A DNA stretch of 64,000 nt, taken from contig NZ_CP015612.1 in the NCBI RefSeq assembly GCF_002138415.1, positions 276,001 to 340,000 of the forward strand. Direction: 5' to 3'. The notes beneath the pieces are model-generated. The model worked only from the letters and a program-made list of their open reading frames with translations, was not told where the DNA came from and made no database searches. This document shows positions 25,129 to 33,534 of the stretch, piece by piece. The stretch's first letter is position 1. Every line of letters starts with the position of its first letter. The DNA comes from Stenotrophomonas maltophilia. GTDB taxonomy: Bacteria; Pseudomonadota; Gammaproteobacteria; Xanthomonadales; Xanthomonadaceae. A program made the position numbers and the translations under genes.

Positions 25129-25595
25129 GGCTTGCCCTCGGGGAGCTGCACGCCGGCATCAGGGTCGTCTTCGCTGGGCTCGTCGAACAGGCCCAGGCGA
25201 GACAGCTGGCGCCGGGTAGCGTGCATGCCGGTGTGGTGGAAGAAGTAGGACACCCGCCAGATCGCATAACCGGTGACGGCCAGGCTCAGCAGCGAAGTGA
25301 TCAGCAGCGCCTGCAGCCAGCTCAGGCCCCAGCTCTGCAGCAGGGCGATGAGGGTGGCGGCCATCAGCAACCAGGCCGACGCTCCGAACACGATCGCTAC
25401 GCCAGCCCAGGCCAGCGCACGGCCGAACGCGCTGCGTGCCAGCGCGAAGTCGGCCGAGGCCAACCGGCGCAGCGAACGCAGCGTGTGCTTGGCCGAATCG
25501 GCAGCGGCACGACCGGCCGCGCCGACCTGGCGGATGCTCTCATCCAGCGGCGGGGTGGCCGCCGGATCAGGGGCTTGCGCGTTGTCTTCGCTCAC
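25125..25595 (-). CDS. Phage-holin-like family protein (YqjE-like)
   Basis: A 156-residue inner-membrane protein. Two strongly hydrophobic helices (about residues 62-85 and 92-115, LQALLITSLLSLAVTGYAIW partly) are flanked by charged amphipathic segments. This is the YqjE/DUF1469 layout often called phage holin family, although no prophage genes are present here. It lies eight bases after the YqjD-like gene and overlaps the next gene by four bases. Family members are linked to stationary phase and envelope stress. Confidence 0.78.
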   Translation of the reverse strand: MSEDNAQAPDPAATPPLDESIRQVGAAGRAAADSAKHTLRSLRRLASADFALARSAFGRALAWAGVAIVFGASAWLLMAATLIALLQSWGLSWLQALLITSLLSLAVTGYAIWRVSYFFHHTGMHATRRQLSRLGLFDEPSEDDPDAGVQLPEGKP

Positions 25596-25603
25596 GCCGC
25601 GGC

Positions 25604-25969
25604 TTACTTGTCGCTGCTGCCGCGGGCCAGCTTGGCGATGATCCAGCCGGCAGCGAAGGCGACGCCGAACGAGGCCAGCGGACGCTCACGGATCAACTCG
25701 GCGGCGCTGTCGATCAGGTCCTTGCCCTTGTCCATCAGTGCGTCGACCTGTTCCTTGGCAGCGGCACCACCGAACTCGGCGGCGGCCAGGCCGGACAGCG
25801 CGCTGTCGGACAGTTCGGCCTTGACGTTGGCCTTGCCGATGCGCAGTTCGTCGGTCGCGGCACCGGTTGCGCCCTTGATCGCACCGCCGGCGGCCGTGGC
25901 GGCCTGCTTCAGGTGGGAACCGGCTTCACCCAGGTGTTCCTTCAGGTTCTCGGTATTGGTGGGGCTCAT
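25604..25969 (-). CDS. YqjD/ElaB-like membrane-anchored protein (DUF883-like)
   Basis: A 121-residue protein made of a long amphipathic, Ala/Lys/Glu-rich helical region (about residues 5-90) and a single C-terminal hydrophobic anchor (SFGVAFAAGWIIAKLA, about 100-115). This is the tail-anchored layout of YqjD and ElaB. E. coli YqjD associates with ribosomes in stationary phase and localises them to the inner membrane; whether this protein does so is inference. It is the first gene of a three-gene operon. Confidence 0.82.
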   Translation of the reverse strand: MSPTNTENLKEHLGEAGSHLKQAATAAGGAIKGATGAATDELRIGKANVKAELSDSALSGLAAAEFGGAAAKEQVDALMDKGKDLIDSAAELIRERPLASFGVAFAAGWIIAKLARGSSDK

Positions 25970-26070
25970 CGAATCACTCCTGTTGCGATGGGGGAACGGG
26001 AGTCGGCGGTGCCGACCTGGACTGACAGCAATAGCATTGCCGGGGTATAGGGGGTGTTACGGCAGGGCGA

Positions 26071-27504
26071 TCAGCGCATCACGAGCTGGCCCTGCTGCTG
26101 TCCATTGTTGCGCAGCACGCGTACCACCAGGGTCGGCGGGCGCTGCTGGAAGTTGGCGCGCCAGCTGGCCAGGTCGGCGAATTCGCCCACCGTGGCATCG
26201 GTGATGATGTCGCCCTGCTGCAGGCCGTTGGTGGCCGCGCGGCTGCCGCGCTTGACCTCGCTGACCAGCACGCCGCCGACACCGGACTGGCGCAGCGACT
26301 CGGGCAGGTCGACGAAGGTGGCACCAGTCAGCCGCGGGTCCAGGCTCTCGCCGGTGACCGCACGCGCCTGTTCCTTCAGCGTTGCCTTGATCTGCAGTGG
26401 CTTGCCTTCGCGGCGTACGTCCAGCGTCAGTGCGCTGCCGACTGCGGCCAGGCCTTCCACGTTGTGCAGGGCTTCGGCACTGTCCACGCGTTGGCCATTG
26501 GCCGAGACCACCACATCGCCCGGCTTCAGTCCGGCCGCGGCGGCGGCTGAACCGGCCAGCACGCGGGTGACCAGCGCGCCGCGGGTTTCGCCCAGGCCCA
26601 GACCCTGCGCGATCTGAGCAGTCAGGTTCTGGCTTTCCACGCCCAGCGTGCCGCGCACCACCACGCCATGCTTGACCAGCTGGTCAACCACGCTGCGCGC
26701 CAGGTTGGACGGAATCGCCAGGCCCAGGCCGATGTTGCCGGCCATGCTGCCCTGCGGGTTGAAGCTGGCGGTATTGATGCCAACCAGCTGGCCCTGAAGA
26801 TCGACCAGTGCGCCACCCGAGTTGCCGGGGTTGATCGATGCATCGGTCTGGATGAAGTTCTGGTAGCCCAGCCCGCGGATGCCGCTGCGGCCCACCGCCG
26901 AGACGATGCCCGAGGTAACCGTCTGGCTGAAGCCGAACGGATTGCCGATGGCCACCACGAAGTCGCCCACCCGCAGCTGGTCGCTGTTGCCGAGCTTGAT
27001 GTCGGTCAGGTTCTGCGCCGGGATGCGGATCAGCGCGATGTCGGTATCGCGGTCCGAACCGAGGAACTCGGCCTTGACCGTGCGCCCGTCGGCCAGTGTC
27101 ACCTGCACGTCATCGGCGTTGTCGATGACATGGTGGTTGGTCAGCACCAGGCCTTCCTTGGCGTCGATGATCACGCCCGAGCCCAGCGATTCATTGATGC
27201 GTTCCTGCGGAATGTCCGGGAACAGACGGCGGAAGAACGGGTCGTTGAAGAAGGGGTTGCGCACCCGCACCACCTGCTTGGTATTGACGCTGACCACGGC
27301 CGGCATCGCCTTCTCCAGCATCGGTGCCAGTGACGGCACTGCCTGCCCGGCCACCGAGGCCGGCAATGCCGCCGTGGTCGGCAGTACCGCAGGCAGCGGC
27401 GCGGCGTCGGCGCGGTTGTCCAGGTGGGCATTGATGCCGGTGGCAACGAAGCCACCGAAGGCGGCGGCGATTGCGAGCGTGAGCAGGGTGGGAAGCGGTC
27501 GCAT
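26071..27504 (-). CDS. Do family serine endopeptidase (HtrA/DegQ/MucD-like)
   Basis: A 477-residue periplasmic protease and chaperone. The N-terminus has a hydrophobic export segment (about residues 5-25). The chymotrypsin-like domain carries the catalytic His in TNHHVID (about 120), Asp in DTDIALI (about 150) and Ser in NPGNSGGAL (about 229). Two PDZ domains follow (about 285-375 and 385-470), the first with GLKPGDVVVSANG and the second with LQQGDIITDA. It degrades or refolds damaged envelope proteins. It appears monocistronic; the 491 bases upstream hold its promoter. Confidence 0.93.
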   Translation of the reverse strand: MRPLPTLLTLAIAAAFGGFVATGINAHLDNRADAAPLPAVLPTTAALPASVAGQAVPSLAPMLEKAMPAVVSVNTKQVVRVRNPFFNDPFFRRLFPDIPQERINESLGSGVIIDAKEGLVLTNHHVIDNADDVQVTLADGRTVKAEFLGSDRDTDIALIRIPAQNLTDIKLGNSDQLRVGDFVVAIGNPFGFSQTVTSGIVSAVGRSGIRGLGYQNFIQTDASINPGNSGGALVDLQGQLVGINTASFNPQGSMAGNIGLGLAIPSNLARSVVDQLVKHGVVVRGTLGVESQNLTAQIAQGLGLGETRGALVTRVLAGSAAAAAGLKPGDVVVSANGQRVDSAEALHNVEGLAAVGSALTLDVRREGKPLQIKATLKEQARAVTGESLDPRLTGATFVDLPESLRQSGVGGVLVSEVKRGSRAATNGLQQGDIITDATVGEFADLASWRANFQQRPPTLVVRVLRNNGQQQGQLVMR

Positions 27505-27995
27505 GGGAGTCGGTTCGCTGGCGTGGGTGGGGGCGGTTCGGCCCTACGGTAAAACATGCTGAATGAGTGTGTCGCGATCTGGATAAATGCGCCATGAAAA
27601 CCCCTGGCCGCGAAAGGCGGGTGCGGAGGATGGCAATGAGGCTGTGGTGACGCCCGCGGGGACGATTCCTGCACCACCGAAGACCATCGCGCGGCACGTG
27701 GACACAGACGGATACTTGCGCAGTTCCGCGCAACCGGGTGCCGCAATGCGTCACGGCGCGCACTGGATGCTGCATCCGTGCAACGGCACGCAATCGCCAT
27801 CTTCGACCACGCGGTTGATGTGGCGTAGTCCTTAAAAAAAGGGGTTTCCTGTAAACCTGCCGCTCCTGCGGCAGTGGTGGGCTACACCATTGCCGTCGCA
27901 TCAGATGCGATTGCTGGCGCGTGCCCCGTTCCACGATCGTCAATGTCGGTATAGCATCGCCCCGTTTTGATACTTAAGGCCCCCAGGAGGGCAAC
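27505..27995. other. Divergent intergenic region upstream of the protease and histone-like genes
   Basis: About 490 bases with no credible gene. A CTGCCGC/GCGGCAG hairpin lies at 27857-27874, after a run of seven A (27834-27840). A strong ribosome site (CAGGAGGG, about 27984-27991) precedes the histone-like gene. The AT-richer stretch 27945-27980 (TATAGCAT, TGATACTTAA) is the most likely promoter of that gene, but the -35 element is unclear. Confidence 0.5.
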
Positions 27996-28889
27996 ATGAG
28001 CAACGGTAATGGTGTGTCGGTCGTGACCGACGCCGTCGAGAACGTCAAAGAAACCGCCACCAACGTTGGCGAGACCATCGCCCACGCCGCCGAAGACGCC
28101 GTGAAGTCGGTCAAGAAGACCGTCAAGCGCGCCACCAAGGCTGCCGGTACCCGCGTTGCCAAGGCCAAGAAGGCTGTGGCCAAGGTCGAGAAGACCGTTG
28201 CCAAGAAGGCCGAGAAGGCTGCCAAGTCGGTCGGCAAGACTGTTGCCAACGCCAAGAAAAAGCTGGAAGCCGCCAAGAAGAATGCCAAGGCCGAAGCCGC
28301 TGCCCTGAAGAAGGAAGTGGCCAAGAAGAAGGCCGCTGCAGGCAAGGCTGTGACCAAGAAGGCTGCCGCTGCCAAGAAGACCACCAAGGCCGCCACCAAG
28401 GCTGCCGGCAAGAAGGTCGCCACCGTGAAGAAGGCCGCCACCAAGAAGGCTGCCGTCGCGAAGAAGACCGTTGCCAAGAAGACCGCGGCCGCCAAGAAGG
28501 TTGTCGGCAAGAAGGTCGCCACCGCCAAGAAGGCCGTGGCCAAGAAGACGGTCGCCGCCAAGAAGGTCGCTGGCAAGAAGGCCGTGGCTGCGAAGAAGGT
28601 TGTCGGCAAGAAGGTTGCCGCCACCAGGAAGGTCGCCACCAGGAAGACCGCGGCCGCCAAGAAGGTTGTCGGCAAGAAGGCTGCTGTCGCCAAGAAGGCC
28701 GTCGGTAAGAAGACCGCTGCTGCCAAGAAGGTTGTCGGCAAGAAGACTGCCGTTGCCAAGAAGGCAGTTGGCAAGAAGGTTGCCGCCACCCGCAAGACGG
28801 TCGCCAAGAAGGCTGCGCCGCTGAAGAAGGTCGCCGCCAAGAAGGCTCCGGCCAAGAAGGCCGTGCGCAAGGTCGCCAAGCGCAAGTAA
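27996..28889 (+). CDS. Histone H1-like Lys/Ala-rich nucleoid protein
   Basis: A 297-residue, extremely basic protein. Residues 1-45 are a different, mildly acidic amphipathic segment ([15 protein letters not shown]...). From about residue 46 to the end the chain is a run of degenerate AKKAxAKK, GKKVAA and [13 protein letters not shown] units that resemble the C-terminal tail of eukaryotic H1 and bacterial AlgP/HctB-type proteins. It should bind DNA non-specifically and compact it. At DNA level the repeats are GCCAAGAAG-based. It has a strong ribosome site and its own terminator. It is not an import: codon choice is GC-rich like the neighbours. Confidence 0.9.
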   Translation: MSNGNGVSVVTDAVENVKETATNVGETIAHAAEDAVKSVKKTVKRATKAAGTRVAKAKKAVAKVEKTVAKKAEKAAKSVGKTVANAKKKLEAAKKNAKAEAAALKKEVAKKKAAAGKAVTKKAAAAKKTTKAATKAAGKKVATVKKAATKKAAVAKKTVAKKTAAAKKVVGKKVATAKKAVAKKTVAAKKVAGKKAVAAKKVVGKKVAATRKVATRKTAAAKKVVGKKAAVAKKAVGKKTAAAKKVVGKKTAVAKKAVGKKVAATRKTVAKKAAPLKKVAAKKAPAKKAVRKVAKRK

Positions 28890-28903
28890 TCGCGCCGTGA
28901 CCG

Positions 28904-28936
28904 AAGGCCCTGCCACCCCCGGGGTGGTGGGGCCTT
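28904..28936 (+). terminator. Terminator of the histone-like gene
   Basis: An imperfect 16-base-pair stem (AAGGCCC...CCACCCC with GGGGTGG...GGGCCTT, two mismatches) ends in CTTTCGCGTTTCT, 15 bases after the histone-like gene. Confidence 0.75.
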
Positions 28937-28996
28937 TCGCGTTTCTGGGACACGGTCTGGGGCAAGATGCAGGTTCTTCCTGCTGGAGCCCCGGGC

Positions 28997-29689
28997 ATGC
29001 GCGGTATCGATTTCAGTTCCTGGCAGGGCGTGCTGTCCACGTTGGCCGGCCTGGTCCTGATCACCCTGCTGGGCGTGGGCATCCGCCTGCTGGTGATGCA
29101 GACCCTGCAGCAGCGTCGCGAACGCGAGAACCGGCAGATCAACGAACGGCTGCGCACGCTGATGGCCGCCTACAAAACCCTGGGCGGTTCATTCACTGGC
29201 GAACTGGGCGTGGATCCCAGCCATCGCCGTGACCTGCGCCAGCGCGAAGATGCCGAAGGCATCGCTGAACCCCGCTCGGATCGGGCGCGCCGCATCCGCG
29301 ATGCCGTCGAGGCCGCGTTGTCGGACATCCTGTTGCTGGGCACCGACGAACAGGTGCGGTTGGCTGCGCGCGCTGCCAACGAACTGGCACAGGGGCGACC
29401 GGTGCACACCCACGAACTGGTGGTCTCGCTGCGCGACTTCGTGCGCGAAGCGCTGGATCTGGCGCCGATTCCGACCGACCTGCAGCTACCGCCGCAGGGG
29501 CCGACCCGGCCAGGTGGCGCCAGTGGCGGCGGCAAGGGCCGCAACGATGGCGATGCCAAGGGCGGTCGCGCGGGTGGAGGAGGTGGCGGTGGCGGAATGG
29601 GGGCCGGCATGGGCGGTGTGGGCCTCGGCGCCGGCGCCGCACTGGGCGCCGGCCATGCGTCTGCCAGCGATGAAACGGACGCGCGCTGA
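28997..29689 (+). CDS. Single-pass membrane protein with Gly-rich tail, unknown
   Basis: A 230-residue protein. An N-terminal transmembrane helix (about residues 13-35, LAGLVLITLLGVGIRLLVM) is followed by a charged helical cytoplasmic region (about 36-150) with ERENRQINERL and SDILLLGTDEQVRLAARAANE. The last 60 residues are low complexity: Gly/Arg-rich, then poly-Gly with Met and Ala. I recognise no family. The start MRGIDFSS at 28997 is preferred over 28967 because it puts the hydrophobic segment near the N-terminus. It lies just after the terminator of the histone-like gene. Confidence 0.65.
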   Translation: MRGIDFSSWQGVLSTLAGLVLITLLGVGIRLLVMQTLQQRRERENRQINERLRTLMAAYKTLGGSFTGELGVDPSHRRDLRQREDAEGIAEPRSDRARRIRDAVEAALSDILLLGTDEQVRLAARAANELAQGRPVHTHELVVSLRDFVREALDLAPIPTDLQLPPQGPTRPGGASGGGKGRNDGDAKGGRAGGGGGGGGMGAGMGGVGLGAGAALGAGHASASDETDAR

Positions 29690-29704
29690 GCACGTCCGCC
29701 CGGT

Positions 29705-30064
29705 TCAGCGCGTCAGCTCGTAGAGCGGCACGAACCCACCGTAGATCATCCGCGCGCCGTCGAACGGCATCGGATTCTTCGCAGGATCAAACCGCGGGTC
29801 TTCCATCATCTTTTTCATGCCGGCGTCGCGGGTCGGCTTGTCCGGCCATTCGATCCAGGAAAACACCACCGTCTCATCCGGCGTGGCTTTCACCGCGCCG
29901 AAGAAATCGGTGGTCTTGCCGTGCGGTACGTCATCGCCCCAGCACTCGACCACGCGCAGCGCGCCGTATTCGATGAAAACCGGATCCCCTGTGCGTGCGT
30001 GGGCGAGGAACTTCTCCTTGTTGGCGGTGGGCACCGCCAGGACGAAACCATCGATGTAGCTCAT
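29705..30064 (-). CDS. DUF1428 family protein (YbaA-like)
   Basis: A 119-residue cytoplasmic protein matching the DUF1428 family typified by E. coli YbaA. Shared features are YIDGFVLAVP at the N-terminus, GALRVVECWGDDVP (about 34-47), VVFSWIEWPDK (about 66-76), KKMMEDPRF and MPFDGARMIYGGF near the end. The fold is a ferredoxin-like dimeric alpha/beta barrel; the function is not established. The ATG at 30064 aligns with family N-termini. It converges on the membrane protein gene and follows the S9 peptidase gene in the same direction by about 90 bases. Confidence 0.88.
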   Translation of the reverse strand: MSYIDGFVLAVPTANKEKFLAHARTGDPVFIEYGALRVVECWGDDVPHGKTTDFFGAVKATPDETVVFSWIEWPDKPTRDAGMKKMMEDPRFDPAKNPMPFDGARMIYGGFVPLYELTR

Positions 30065-30155
30065 TGCCTGCCTCCGGATGGACCGTGCCGCATGCACGGC
30101 CTTCAAGTACCCGACGAACCAGGGCGCCGTGGATCGACATCCTGTGTGCGCCTGT

Positions 30156-32537
30156 TCAGCCCGGACCACCGGGCAGCGGCGCCAGCACCGTATCCGGTGG
30201 CTGCTGGCCGGCCAGGTGGCGCACGAAGTAGTCCCACATGCGGTGCGTGTAGGTGGCGTCGTTGCGGAACAGTTCGTGGTCCTGCCGGGCCAGGTACAGC
30301 AGGTCGTAGCTGCGCTGGGCCTTGTTCAGGGCGGCGGCCAGCTGCAGGGTCAGCGCCGGTGGCGCGTTCTCGTCCAGTTCGCCATAGACCAGCAGCAGAT
30401 GCCCGCGCAGGTTGCCGGCCAGTGCTGCATTGTCGAGTCCTGCAAAGGGCGCAGGCACGCCATCGGCAGTGGGTGTGGCCGGCAGCACGCCACCGAACAG
30501 CCTGTCCATGCCGTGCAGGGCCCCACCGTACATGCCCTGGAAATTGTGGCTGCCGGCCGAGGCCACGCCCACTTTGTAGAACGCCGGATAGCGCAGCAGG
30601 GCGCGCGCTGCACTGTAGCCACCGAACGAATGCCCATAGATGCCGACCCGCTGCAGGTCGATGCCCGGGTAGCGTTCGCCCAGCTGGCGCAGCGCGGACA
30701 CATGGTCATCCAGCTGCACATCGGCAGCGCGCAGGAAGCTGCTGTCATGGAACGCCTTGTCGCGGCCACCGGTGCCGCGCGCATCGATGCTGACCACCAC
30801 GAAGCCGAGTTCGGCCAGGCTGGCGCGTGACACCGGGTTCAAGGCAGACACCGCCTCGGCGTAGCTCACCGGCGCATTGCTGATGAACGAGCCACCGTAC
30901 ATCGCGTCGATCACCGGGAAGCTGCCGTCATCGCGATAGTCACGGGGCAGGTAGACGGTGGCGAAGATCGGTGTGCGCCCATCGGCGGCCAGCAGCCGCT
31001 CGCGCCGTGGTGGACGCCAGCCGGCAGCAACGATCGCGCTGTCATCGGCTGTTTCCAGCACCATCACTTCACGGCCGTCATCGCTGGCCCGCAGCACGGT
31101 ACGTGGTGGCTGGTCGAGACGGGAAACGGTATCCACCAGATAGCCACCGCCAGGCGACAGCGCCTGGGGGGCGCGCCCCCCGAACAGCGCGCCGGTACCG
31201 GCATCGGCCATGTGGTCGTTGCCATCGGCGGCCAGTTGCTGGATCGGACCGCCCTGCAGCGACACCCGGTACAGGCCGCGCACGTAGGGGTCGCCACCGT
31301 CGATGCCGCCGGCGCTGAAGTACGCCCAGCCACCCGCAGCGTCCACACCCAGCAGGTCGCGCACCACCCATTTGCCGCGGGTGAGCTGGCGCAGCACCTT
31401 GCCATCGGACAGGCGCACCCGGTACAGATGGCCCCAGCCATCGCGCTGCGAGAACCACACGGCGGTGTCCTGCCCGGGCAGGATGGCCACCGCGGGCCGG
31501 TTGTAGGAATACACGTTGAGCTGCAGGCGAGTGTCGCTGGCTTCTTCCAGAACCGTACGCAATGCACCGCTGTTGGCATCGATCTCCACCAGGCGCAGCC
31601 TGCGCGGTGTGCCAAAGTGCGCGATCACGGCATACAACCGATCACCGTCCCAACCCAGGATGCCGGCCTCACTGAGCGTGTTCCAGCCCTCGGGCAGCAC
31701 GATGTCATGCTGCCTGCCGCTGAGGATATCGATCACATACAGGCTGTCGTGTACCTGCTGTGCATCGCCCAGCAGCCCCAGCTTCACCGTATGCACGCGC
31801 GGCCGCGCGCTGTTGGCCGGGCTGCTTTCCAGATAGGGATAGTCCTGCAGCGCGCGTTCGTCGTAGCGGATGCCGGCCACGTAGCGGCCATCCGGCGACC
31901 AGCCGACCGCGAACGGCCGCGTCGGCATCCGGCCTTGGCGGCGTGGAATACCGCGCAGGATGAAGTCCGGCAGCACGCCATAGCCATGATTGGGTTCACC
32001 GCCGCTGGTCAGCGCTCGTGCTGCCATTCCGGGCGACTGCAGCCACAGGTTGTGATCGCGTACCTGCAGCCAGGCATCACCGCCGGGCGACGGCAGTGCA
32101 TCAGCCGGCGGCAACGCCTGTTGTGCGGCCGTGCACCGCAGGCGCGGCCATTGGCAGTTGATTGCCGCCTCGCCGTTGAACTGCAGGCGCAGGCCTTCAT
32201 CCAGTACCTGCACGCTGTTCAAGCGCAGGCGTGGTCCGCTGGCGCCGAGTGGTGCAACCGCAGCGTCCAGCGCATCGGGTTCGAACAGGATCTGGCGTAT
32301 GGCCTGGACTGGATCGACCAGTACCGCCTGGCGCCGGCCCTGCGTGTCTTCACGTTCGTACCAGAAGCGGCCGTCGGCCAGCCAGTTGGGCAGGACCGAG
32401 GCATTGCGCAGCGCACCGCGCAGATGACTGTCATGCACGCGTTCGGCGCGCTGGTAGTCAGCCGCCTGCTGCGCGTGCGCAGCGTGGATCGGAAACAGGA
32501 GGGCAGCGCAGGCCAGGAAGGCGGCGCGAACAGGCAT
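30156..32537 (-). CDS. Exported S9 family peptidase (DPP IV-like)
   Basis: A 793-residue serine peptidase. From ATG 32537 there is a signal peptide ending at AHAQ (about residue 22). A long beta-propeller (about 60-510) precedes the alpha/beta-hydrolase catalytic domain. The triad is visible: Ser in YGHSFGGYS (about 635), Asp in YGELDENAP (about 725) and His in RQDHELF (about 757). The DARGTGGRD segment before the nucleophile is typical of the DPP IV branch. It should remove dipeptides, often after Pro or Ala, in the periplasm. It stands alone, upstream of a YbaA-type gene. Confidence 0.9.
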   Translation of the reverse strand: MPVRAAFLACAALLFPIHAAHAQQAADYQRAERVHDSHLRGALRNASVLPNWLADGRFWYEREDTQGRRQAVLVDPVQAIRQILFEPDALDAAVAPLGASGPRLRLNSVQVLDEGLRLQFNGEAAINCQWPRLRCTAAQQALPPADALPSPGGDAWLQVRDHNLWLQSPGMAARALTSGGEPNHGYGVLPDFILRGIPRRQGRMPTRPFAVGWSPDGRYVAGIRYDERALQDYPYLESSPANSARPRVHTVKLGLLGDAQQVHDSLYVIDILSGRQHDIVLPEGWNTLSEAGILGWDGDRLYAVIAHFGTPRRLRLVEIDANSGALRTVLEEASDTRLQLNVYSYNRPAVAILPGQDTAVWFSQRDGWGHLYRVRLSDGKVLRQLTRGKWVVRDLLGVDAAGGWAYFSAGGIDGGDPYVRGLYRVSLQGGPIQQLAADGNDHMADAGTGALFGGRAPQALSPGGGYLVDTVSRLDQPPRTVLRASDDGREVMVLETADDSAIVAAGWRPPRRERLLAADGRTPIFATVYLPRDYRDDGSFPVIDAMYGGSFISNAPVSYAEAVSALNPVSRASLAELGFVVVSIDARGTGGRDKAFHDSSFLRAADVQLDDHVSALRQLGERYPGIDLQRVGIYGHSFGGYSAARALLRYPAFYKVGVASAGSHNFQGMYGGALHGMDRLFGGVLPATPTADGVPAPFAGLDNAALAGNLRGHLLLVYGELDENAPPALTLQLAAALNKAQRSYDLLYLARQDHELFRNDATYTHRMWDYFVRHLAGQQPPDTVLAPLPGGPG

Positions 32538-32771
32538 CAGCAGCGGATCGGAAACGTGCAAGGCAACCTCCTGTTGCAATCGACGACGAATCACAAATGC
32601 ACGCGCGCCGCGCGCGTATGCCAGAGACAGCCTGAATCAAGGCAAAAAATTCAGCAATGCGAAGACCGCCGTTTTCAGGGAGCGTTGTGGCGAATAACGG
32701 AGAATTTACATTCCCGATGCGATGGCGCTCTGGCGCTGCTGCACACCATAAGAAAGTAAAGGTGTACCCCC

Positions 32772-33344
32772 ATGAAGAATTCGCTGATTGCTCTGGCCCT
32801 GGCCGCTGCCCTGCCGTTCACCGCCTCGGCTGCTGAGAACCTGTCCTACAACTACGCCGAAGCCGACTACGCCAAGACCGATATCGACGCGTTCAAGGCC
32901 GACGGCTGGGGCGTGAAGGGTTCGTACGGCTTCCTGCCGAACTTCCACGCTTTCGGTGAGTACAGCCGCCAGGAAATCGACCACACCAACATCAAGCTGG
33001 ACCAGTGGAAGATCGGCGCCGGCTACAACGTTGAAATCGCCCCGACCAGCGACTTCGTTGCCCGCGTTGCCTACCAGAAGCGCGACCAGAAGCACGGCCT
33101 GGACTTCAACGGCTACAGCGCCGAAGCCGGCATCCGCACCGCTTTCGGTGCCCACGCCGAAGTCTACGGCATGGTCGGCTACGAAGATTTCTCGAAGAAG
33201 CACGGCATCAATCCGGAAGGCCAGTGGTACGGCCGCCTGGGTGGTCAGGTCAAGCTGAACCAGAACTGGGGCCTGAACGGCGAGCTGAAGATGAACCGCG
33301 ACGGCGACAAGGAATACACCGTCGGCCCGCGTTTCAGCTGGTAA
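32772..33344 (+). CDS. ax21: Ax21-family outer-membrane beta-barrel protein
   Basis: A 190-residue protein with a signal peptide ending at ASA (about residue 21) and an eight-strand-type barrel. Alternating-residue strands include LSYNYAEADY, GWGVKGSYGF, NFHAFGEYSR and EYTVGPRFSW with its C-terminal aromatic. Length and the N-terminal strands match the Ax21 family of Xanthomonas and Stenotrophomonas. Reports that Ax21 is a secreted signal and the Xa21 ligand were retracted, so it is best described as a small outer-membrane protein of uncertain role. It is monocistronic with a terminator. S. maltophilia can carry more than one family member. Confidence 0.87.
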   Translation: MKNSLIALALAAALPFTASAAENLSYNYAEADYAKTDIDAFKADGWGVKGSYGFLPNFHAFGEYSRQEIDHTNIKLDQWKIGAGYNVEIAPTSDFVARVAYQKRDQKHGLDFNGYSAEAGIRTAFGAHAEVYGMVGYEDFSKKHGINPEGQWYGRLGGQVKLNQNWGLNGELKMNRDGDKEYTVGPRFSW

Positions 33345-33382
33345 CTGCTTTCTCGGCGCGCCTGCGCGCTGAATATGCCTCG

Positions 33383-33408
33383 ACAGGCCCGGCTCATGCC
33401 GGGCCTGT
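33383..33408 (+). terminator. Terminator of the Ax21-family gene
   Basis: A perfect 11-base-pair stem ACAGGCCCGGC with a TCAT loop, followed by TGCGTTGTG, about 40 bases after the gene. Confidence 0.75.
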
Positions 33409-33534
33409 TGCGTTGTGACGACCCGAAACCGCAGCTGAGCATGTTCCGGGGCCGCTGCTGCGTTGCAATAAATTGGATTCCGCTGCTCCCGGCGCGGGCC
33501 TACGGTGGGCACTTCGTACCGTCGGATCCATGTG

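Noticed and set aside
25125..25595. Prophage holin
   Set aside because: The family name suggests phage, but there are no lysis, structural or integrase genes nearby, and the neighbour is YqjD-like.
27996..28889. Regular repeats considered as a CRISPR array or VNTR
   Set aside because: The units are codon-phased, degenerate and have no unique spacers; they encode a Lys/Ala-rich protein.
27882..28916. Long Leu/Gly-rich and other open frames antisense to the histone-like gene
   Set aside because: They arise because the repeated Lys and Ala codons contain no stop on the opposite strand; there is no start signal or family match.
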